50,047 bases of DNA from Beijerinckiaceae bacterium (lineage in GTDB: Bacteria > Pseudomonadota > Alphaproteobacteria > Rhizobiales > Beijerinckiaceae): NCBI GenBank assembly GCA_947478405.1, contig CANJVX010000022.1, forward strand, positions 1 to 50,047, in the 5' to 3' direction. The translations under genes were made by a program, and so were the position numbers. Of the stretch, positions 45,925 to 50,047 are shown piece after piece (positions within the stretch are counted from its first letter, which is position 1; every line of letters begins with the position of its first letter). The notes under the pieces are model-generated. The model made no database searches, had not been told where the DNA came from, and saw only the letters and a program-made list of their open reading frames with translations.

Positions 45925-45951
45925 AAAAAAGGCCGGGCGGAGCCCGGCCTT
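45925..45951 (-). terminator. Rho-independent terminator of the L,D-transpeptidase gene
   Basis: On the minus strand a 10-bp stem (AAGGCCGGGC and GCCCGGCCTT, loop TCC) is followed by TTTT (AAAAAA on the plus strand at 45925-45930). It lies 23 nt after the transpeptidase stop. Confidence 0.9.
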
Positions 45952-45973
45952 GGTGCAGATCGAGGCTGGCGGC

Positions 45974-46561
45974 TTAGCGCATCACATAGACGCGCGTGCC
46001 GACCTTGGCGCGCTCATAGAGGTCCATCACATCGTCATTGGTCATGCGGATGCAGCCCGAGGAGACGGCCTGACCGATGGTATCAGGCTCGTTGGAGCCA
46101 TGGATGCGGTAAAGCGAGGAGCCCAGATACATGGCGCGTGCGCCCAGCGGGTTCTCCGGACCACCCGACATATGGCGGGGCAAGTCGGGACGGCGCTTCA
46201 ACATCTGCGCGGGGGGCGTCCATGAGGGCCATTCGCGCTTGTTGGAAATGGCATGTGCACCGGCCCATTCGAAGCCAGGACGCCCCACGCCCACGCCATA
46301 ACGAATGGCCTTGCCCTCTGGCAGTACAAAATAGAGCCGACGCTCCTTGGAATTGACGACAATTGTGCCTGGCGCATGTTTCTCATCGAATGAGACGATT
46401 TCCCGCGGAATGGAGCTGGCCATGGGGCGGCCATCAAATTTCAGGTTCATGCGCAGGAATTCGACGGCGCTGCCGCCCACTTCATCGCTGGCCAACGCGG
46501 CGCTGCCGGAGAGGGCGACCGTCAGGCCCAACAGGGCTGCTTTGATCTGCTTCATCATCAT
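45974..46561 (-). CDS. L,D-transpeptidase (YkuD family), exported
   Basis: 195 residues from ATG 46561 (three Met codons in a row); GGGAC lies upstream. A signal peptide ([22 protein letters not shown]) is followed by the YkuD domain: [20 protein letters not shown], then [30 protein letters not shown] and the catalytic [12 protein letters not shown]. It cross-links peptidoglycan or attaches outer-membrane proteins to it in the periplasm. It is a single-gene unit with its own terminator. Confidence 0.92.
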   Translation of the reverse strand: MMMKQIKAALLGLTVALSGSAALASDEVGGSAVEFLRMNLKFDGRPMASSIPREIVSFDEKHAPGTIVVNSKERRLYFVLPEGKAIRYGVGVGRPGFEWAGAHAISNKREWPSWTPPAQMLKRRPDLPRHMSGGPENPLGARAMYLGSSLYRIHGSNEPDTIGQAVSSGCIRMTNDDVMDLYERAKVGTRVYVMR

Positions 46562-46774
46562 CTTTGTCCCGCTTTGCGGCCCGCTGGGGCACGTCACTTG
46601 AATGCCTGTGCCAGAGGCCCGCTTTTGCTCAAGCGACTCATCCCGGCAACAGTTCCAGCCTAAGCACCACCCTTATAGAAATGCTTAACAATCTGAGCAT
46701 GGCGGACGCAAGATCGCCGTTTTCTTGACTTCGGGGAGCGGGCCGCAAAAAGCTTGAAGCGAGGCACTGCTCGC

Positions 46775-46803
46775 TTGACCCGATGGGCGGCCTTGGCCTA
46801 CAT
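46775..46803 (+). promoter_or_regulatory. Probable sigma-70 promoter of tRNA-Val
   Basis: TTGACC at 46775-46780 and CTACAT at 46798-46803 are 17 nt apart. The predicted start near 46810 is about 25 nt before the tRNA 5' end. The -35 is good, the -10 only fair. Confidence 0.55.
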
Positions 46804-46834
46804 CCTCCTCCTGCCTCGGGCCTAGCCCGGCGGC

Positions 46835-46909
46835 GGGCGCGTAGCTCAGCGGGAGAGCACTCCCTTCACACGGGAGGGGTCACAGGTTCAATCCCTGTCG
46901 CGCCCACCA
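46835..46909 (+). tRNA. tRNA-Val (anticodon CAC)
   Basis: A complete cloverleaf with encoded CCA can be folded: acceptor GGGCGCG pairing with CGCGCCC, D stem GCTC/GAGC, anticodon stem CTCCC/GGGAG with loop TTCACAC (anticodon CAC at 46867-46869), T stem ACAGG/CCTGT. It decodes GUG valine codons. The 3' half from 46860 is the left attachment site of the integrated element, and the gene is intact after integration. Confidence 0.97.
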
Positions 46910-46913
46910 TTAT
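46860..46913 (+). repeat. attL: 54-bp direct repeat in the tRNA-Val 3' half
   Basis: It runs from the anticodon stem (CTCCCTTCACACGGGAG) through the CCA end and four bases beyond (TTAT). It is identical over 54 bp to 49723-49776. This is the classic attachment-core arrangement of tyrosine integrases that use tRNA genes. Confidence 0.93.
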
Positions 46914-46989
46914 CTTCAGATGGTTACACAAGCCTAGCCAAGATCGCCCTGCCAACTGGTCACACTCTGGTCACAGAGAGGGGCTGACA

Positions 46990-48039
46990 GTGGCTACGAT
47001 CCGTAAGCATAGGGGCAAGTGGCAGGTTCAAATCCGGAGGGTGGGCTATCCTGCGGTTAGCCGCAGTTTCCTGTCTAAGGCGGATGCCCAGCGCTGGGGG
47101 CGTGAACAAGAGCGGCTTGTTGATTTGGGAGAAGCACCCAGTCCAAACCGTGTAAGCGCTTCTGCTCCCTTATCAGAGTTTATTGCCCGTTATCTGGCTG
47201 AGGTTTCCAGTCGGAAGCGTTCCAAATCAGATGAATTCCATTTCCGCCAGATCATGCGGCATCGCTTGGCAGCGTTGGTGGTGTCCAAGCTGACAGCTGC
47301 TGACATTGCGTCATTCAGAGATCATCGCCTTAAAAGTGTTGCGGGACCTACCGTCAGGAAAGAGCTGAACCTGCTGGGTCACCTTCTTAAAGTCGCCCGC
47401 TGTGAATGGGGAGCCAGCGTAAAGCCGGATCTGGTTGCATCGGTTCGGAAGCCCGAAAACGCGCAGGGTCGTGATCGGAGGCCATCATCCGATGAGTTTC
47501 TCCGTGTCTATCAAGAACTCAAAAAGAGCAGAAACCCTTTGGTGGCTGACATTGCCAAGTTTGCGATGGTTACGGGGATGCGTCGTGGTGAGGTCTTGTC
47601 TCTGCTTTGGGAGAATGTGGATTTGCCGAACCAGACGGCGCGGTTGCCTTTAACGAAGAATGGGGAATGTAGGGTCGTGCCTTTGGGTCCCCGCGCCATG
47701 ACAGCACTGGCCCGCCAGTTGGAAACGCACCCCTGCAATTATGAAGCTTCAAACGGGAAGCTGAGTGGACCTGTTTTCAATATTTCTGCGAACGCAGTTC
47801 GTTTGGCATGGGGTAGAGCTACCCGTAGGGCTGGTGTGAGTGACTTGCGGTTCCATGATTTACGTCATGAAGCAATTAGTGCCTTTTTTGAAATGGGTCT
47901 GTCCGTGCCAGAAGTTGCACTCATCAGTGGCCACAAGGATGCCCGAATGTTGTTTCGCTATACCCATCTAAAGCCATCAGCCGTCGCTGAAAAAATCTCT
48001 CGTCAATCTGCATCGCTGCTTAACGTTCATCTGCTTTAA
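46990..48039 (+). CDS. int: Tyrosine recombinase/integrase
   Basis: 349 residues from GTG 46990 (VATIRKHRGKWQVQIRR). Starts further upstream would read through the tRNA and attL and are rejected. The N-terminal part is an Arm-binding-type domain (MATIRKHRGKWQVQIRRVG), then a SAM-like core-binding domain around 60-150. Catalytic residues are all visible: Arg198 (TGMRRGEVLSLLW), His289 and Arg292 (HDLRHEA), His315 (GHKD) and Tyr324 (RYTHL). It should recombine the 54-bp site in tRNA-Val. It lies 76 nt inside attL, as usual for tRNA-inserted elements. No excisionase is recognised. Its stop overlaps that of the next gene on the other strand. Confidence 0.93.
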   Translation: MATIRKHRGKWQVQIRRVGYPAVSRSFLSKADAQRWGREQERLVDLGEAPSPNRVSASAPLSEFIARYLAEVSSRKRSKSDEFHFRQIMRHRLAALVVSKLTAADIASFRDHRLKSVAGPTVRKELNLLGHLLKVARCEWGASVKPDLVASVRKPENAQGRDRRPSSDEFLRVYQELKKSRNPLVADIAKFAMVTGMRRGEVLSLLWENVDLPNQTARLPLTKNGECRVVPLGPRAMTALARQLETHPCNYEASNGKLSGPVFNISANAVRLAWGRATRRAGVSDLRFHDLRHEAISAFFEMGLSVPEVALISGHKDARMLFRYTHLKPSAVAEKISRQSASLLNVHLL

Positions 48040-48539
48040 CTTTCGATGTTCCGAACAAAGCTTACATTGCTCACAGGAAGAAAAGCATCTGGGTAGCTCT
48101 TATTTTTCCAAATCCGTTCTTCCCCTTTTCCCCAAACAAGCAACTTGTTATCTTTGCCCATTGGCGGATGGTCGAGAGTTATTTCGCTTGGCAGAAAACC
48201 TTTTCGTAGGTCAGAAACAAAATCGCTAAAAAAATCTTCATTTAACGCTAAAGCGGCTGAGAAAAACCCTGAAGTATCCTCATTTGGCTCCCAAAATCTG
48301 ATCGAATTTATGTGTTCATTGATTTTGATTGATTTTCCAGAAAACAAGCACAATTCAAAAAAAATGGATTCATCGAAGTTTTTCACATTATGAAAGAAGC
48401 GGCTGCCGCTTTCTAATTTAATTACCCCGCTGGTCCCATTAGTGCATCGAATTGACACGGTTGATGAACCACGATCCGATTTGCTTGTGAGTTTATTGCT
48501 CATCTCCAGAGTGGCGTTGATTGGGATAAGAGAAATCAC
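48036..48539 (-). CDS. Element-borne AT-rich protein, unknown function
   Basis: 167 residues from a GTG at 48539 with GGGGGG before it; an ATG at 48503 is an alternative. No signal peptide, membrane segment or known motif is seen. It is rich in Phe, Ser, Asn and Lys (FFELCLFSGKSIKINEHINS; NEDFFSDFVSDLRKGFLPSE) and clearly lower in GC than the chromosome around it, which points to recent transfer. It is convergent with the integrase, stop codons overlapping. As the only cargo-type gene of the element it could serve the element or protect the host, but nothing in the sequence says which. Confidence 0.65.
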   Translation of the reverse strand: MISLIPINATLEMSNKLTSKSDRGSSTVSIRCTNGTSGVIKLESGSRFFHNVKNFDESIFFELCLFSGKSIKINEHINSIRFWEPNEDTSGFFSAALALNEDFFSDFVSDLRKGFLPSEITLDHPPMGKDNKLLVWGKGEERIWKNKSYPDAFLPVSNVSFVRNIES

Positions 48540-48652
48540 GTGTCCCCCCTAACTAGCTAGATCTTATTTATCGCCATTTATCCTTCCAAACTTATCAACA
48601 TGGCAAGGTGCCAGTTGTTGTCGTGTGTCTTTTGCGCTATTTTCAACTATCG

Positions 48653-48671
48653 TCGTTAGTGTGACTAACGA
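48653..48671. promoter_or_regulatory. Palindrome, possible operator
   Basis: TCGTTAGT-GTG-ACTAACGA is a perfect 8-bp inverted repeat with a 3-nt centre, inside the element and between the divergent unknown gene and the rightward genes. The size suits a dimeric repressor site; no repressor gene is recognised in the element. Confidence 0.45.
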
Positions 48672-48784
48672 TGTCCAAAATGTGCGTTTGCTTTTGCTGG
48701 CGCATGACTCCGGAACAACGCCCGGCTATGCCGACTGAGCGTGGAGGAAAATGCGGGTGGGTTTAGCGACTGTCCCTGCATTGT

Positions 48785-49120
48785 ATGGTTGGTGATGTTC
48801 TCCGAGCCAGCCAGATTGATGAGTTGCTAGGGGTTACCCGTCCTCACAAACAAAGCGGGAGAATGCACTGCCGGAACTTTGCCCGTAAGGGACTTCCGAC
48901 GGCCCGAATGTCCGGACACGGGCTGAGGGGAAACCAAGACAAACATACCCCCCTTTTTTGCGGCTACGGCATATGTGGCGGGGAGGGCGGCTGGCCACCG
49001 ACAAAAGGCATCTTGGCTATACGGTGCTGCAAAGTGTCCCCCTCCAAGCCGCGACCCAACCCAAAAGAAAGGGGAGGGGAGGGAAAGCGGAAGCGGATGT
49101 CGGCCATTGGTATGGCGTAA
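48785..49120 (+). CDS. Doubtful small frame inside the element
   Basis: 111 codons from ATG 48785, no clear ribosome site. The first part (ASQIDELLGVTRP, then NFARKGLPTARMSG) has a mildly helix-turn-helix-like look that could suit a small regulator or excisionase. The second half is low-complexity and looks non-coding. An opposite frame over the same stretch is equally long. I list it only because an excisionase or regulator would be expected here. Confidence 0.25.
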   Translation: MVGDVLRASQIDELLGVTRPHKQSGRMHCRNFARKGLPTARMSGHGLRGNQDKHTPLFCGYGICGGEGGWPPTKGILAIRCCKVSPSKPRPNPKERGGEGKRKRMSAIGMA

Positions 49121-49151
49121 TGCCACACAATTTTGGACTAGGACCCGTGAA

Positions 49152-49601
49152 ATGACGAGAAAAGGGCGCCCTACACGCTATCGCGCAGAGTTTTGCGAAC
49201 GGATCGTTGATCTTATGAGGGAGGGGCGTTCCCTCGACGGCTGCGCTGCATTGTTAGGAGTGCATCCAGACAGTCTTTATGAATGGCAGCACCGCTATCC
49301 AGAATTTTCCGATGCCGTGCGGAGGGGTAGGGCGGCGGCTACAGCGTTTTGGGAAGGGAGGCTTCTAGATGTGGCAAATGGTGGTGCTGGTAATGCTCAG
49401 CTCGTCCAATGGGCGTTAAGGAACCGGTCCCGTGCTGCATCTGGATGGGATCATGCACATAGAAAGGTTGAAATCTCAGGTCCTGACGGAGACCCAATAG
49501 CCCTAAACACTTGCTCTACCGTGATTGACGCCAGATCGCTTACAAAAGAGCAAAGGGATGGATTGAGACAGGCGCTTCTTGCTGTTCGGCCCTCTGACTG
49601 A
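49152..49601 (+). CDS. Phage small terminase subunit-like protein
   Basis: 149 residues from ATG 49152 (AGGA at the right distance); the longer frame upstream is not supported. The N-terminal part is a helix-turn-helix of the small-terminase type: RPTRYRAEFCERIVDLMREG, then CAALLGVHPDSLYEWQHRYP, followed by EFSDAVRRGRAAATAFWEGR and the NAQLVQWALRNRSRA segment seen in these proteins. In phages it recognises the packaging site and brings in the large subunit. Here no large subunit follows. Satellites such as phage-inducible islands carry such a gene to redirect packaging of a helper phage. An ordinary DNA-binding regulator is the alternative. Confidence 0.7.
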   Translation: MTRKGRPTRYRAEFCERIVDLMREGRSLDGCAALLGVHPDSLYEWQHRYPEFSDAVRRGRAAATAFWEGRLLDVANGGAGNAQLVQWALRNRSRAASGWDHAHRKVEISGPDGDPIALNTCSTVIDARSLTKEQRDGLRQALLAVRPSD

Positions 49602-49722
49602 CGGTCACAGTGTGGTCACACCTCGCCGCTGGCGTTATGTTTGCCTTGCATTCTCTTGGCGCGGTATTAGTCTGGCATTGAAGGAGTTTTCCAGTCGGCT
49701 GGTTCGTCCGGAAAGGCTAGGT

Positions 49723-49776
49723 CTCCCTTCACACGGGAGGGGTCACAGGTTCAATCCCTGTCGCGCCCACCATTAT
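49723..49776 (+). repeat. attR: second copy of the 54-bp tRNA-Val repeat
   Basis: It is identical to 46860-46913, but lacks the 5' half of the tRNA, so it is not a second tRNA gene. It marks the right end of the element; sequence after 49776 should be the original chromosome. Confidence 0.93.
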
Positions 49777-49852
49777 TTTTCTTGTTCGCAACATGTTACT
49801 CGTCTGCCCGTGGACGCTTTGCGCCTCTCCAAAAAACTTAGTTTGTTGCTCA

Positions 49853-50047
49853 TCAGCGGTTTCCCACACATTCAGACAGCTGGGGGAAGGGCTTGCGCTT
49901 TTCGGTCAGATAATGGCCGCTGTTTGTAAATGTGTTGTTGTCGAAATTGAACACGCGGAGATTGATGATCTTGCCGTCGTTCGAATAGCCTAAAGCGATG
50001 GCACGGGATGCATTGAATTCCAGCAAATTCATTTTTTCGTTGATTGA
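49853..50047 (-). CDS. C-terminal end of an unknown protein, cut by window edge
   Basis: A frame on the minus strand enters from the right edge and stops with TGA at 49853-49855, giving 64 visible residues (MNLLEFNASRAIALGYSNDG ... GHYLTEKRKPFPQLSECVGN). The start must lie beyond the window, unless the ATG at 50032 is used (no ribosome site seen). I do not recognise the family. It lies just outside attR. Confidence 0.5.
   Translation of the reverse strand, partial: SINEKMNLLEFNASRAIALGYSNDGKIINLRVFNFDNNTFTNSGHYLTEKRKPFPQLSECVGNR

Larger units (their letters stand above)
48540..49151. other. Gene-poor central region of the element
   Basis: About 612 nt. It contains an AT-rich start (48540-48600) where the promoter of the opposite-strand gene should lie, the palindrome at 48653-48671, one doubtful frame (48785-49120) and a purine-rich tract (GGGGAGGGGAGGGAAAG, about 49070-49086) just before the terminase-like gene. 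It could hold an operator, a small RNA or a packaging site; none can be shown from sequence alone. Confidence 0.4.
46860..49776. mobile_element. Small integrative element in tRNA-Val, satellite-like
   Basis: The 54-bp repeats bracket 2.8 kb of unique sequence (repeat period 2863 nt). Content in order: tyrosine integrase, an AT-rich opposite-strand gene, about 600 nt with a palindrome and only a doubtful gene, a small-terminase-like gene. Both the integrase and a matching target repeat are present, so integration is well supported. There is no replication gene, capsid gene or large terminase. It is much smaller than described phage-inducible islands, so it may be a deletion product of one. Confidence 0.85.

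Noticed and set aside
46783-46989. N-terminal extension of the integrase frame through the tRNA
   Set aside because: The frame is open only because it reads across the tRNA-Val gene; the GTG at 46990 after attL gives a normal integrase N-terminus.
49723-49776. Second tRNA-Val gene
   Set aside because: Only the 3' half of the tRNA is present; the acceptor 5' strand and D arm are missing, so it is an attachment-site copy.
49723-49800. Antisense peptide containing GATGIEPVTPPV over the attachment site
   Set aside because: This is the well-known spurious translation of a tRNA antisense strand, often mis-annotated as a protein end.
1-50047. CRISPR array
   Set aside because: No regularly spaced short repeats were seen; repeats present are the tail-gene module, the att pair and the palindromic element.

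Overview
The window looks like a piece of an alphaproteobacterial chromosome, most likely of the order Hyphomicrobiales (Rhizobiales). The reasons are the GC-rich protein-coding style, the block of cytochrome c maturation genes (cycH/J/K/L type) next to a FeuP/FeuQ-like two-component pair and glnE, a complete ccoNOQP-ccoGHIS (fixNOQP-fixGHIS) block behind an FNR/FixK-type box, and PleC/DivJ-style sensor kinases. No species can be named from the sequence alone.

Layout. 1-2254: the end of a prophage-like or phage-tail-like region, with a tail-fibre protein cut by the left edge and a GH108 muramidase whose frame runs into a small frameshifted holin. 2257-4685: a small exported PepSY-like protein, an OmpR-type regulator and its sensor kinase. 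4750-8743: ccmI, ccmE, ccmF and ccmH for cytochrome c haem attachment. 8744-9209: gene debris, including a histidine-kinase phosphoacceptor fragment. 9210-12125: glnE. 12126-18739 (minus strand): a large PAS sensor kinase, pepN and a cation-efflux protein with an unusually long C-terminus. 18874-22036: glyoxalase-family protein, GlcG-like protein, class II aldolase and a PcaB-like lyase; the last two are separated only by a palindromic repeat that supplies both stop codons. 22153-31779: a small basic exported protein, then ccoN-ccoO-ccoQ-ccoP-ccoG-ccoH-ccoI-ccoS and a CcoA-like copper importer, which together make and load copper into a cbb3-type oxidase for low-oxygen respiration. The ccm genes supply the covalent haem needed by CcoO and CcoP.

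31776-46561: mostly housekeeping and metabolism. It holds a UspA protein, a small coiled-coil protein, dusA, a TauE/SafE-type permease, a DUF1289 protein, cobS and cobT (lower-ligand steps of cobalamin synthesis), a second sensor kinase, a 3-hydroxyisobutyrate-dehydrogenase-like enzyme, a TRAP transporter split into convergent dctP and dctQM units, a DMT-family permease, moaA and an L,D-transpeptidase.

46835-49776: an intact tRNA-Val(CAC) gene is the insertion site of a very small integrated element. A perfect 54-bp direct repeat of the tRNA 3' half (46860-46913 and 49723-49776) brackets a tyrosine recombinase, an AT-rich unknown gene on the opposite strand, a gene-poor control-like stretch with a perfect 19-nt palindrome, and a protein resembling phage small terminase subunits with no large subunit. 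This is the most interesting part of the window: it looks like a minimal phage-satellite-like island. A protein fragment of unknown function runs off the right edge.
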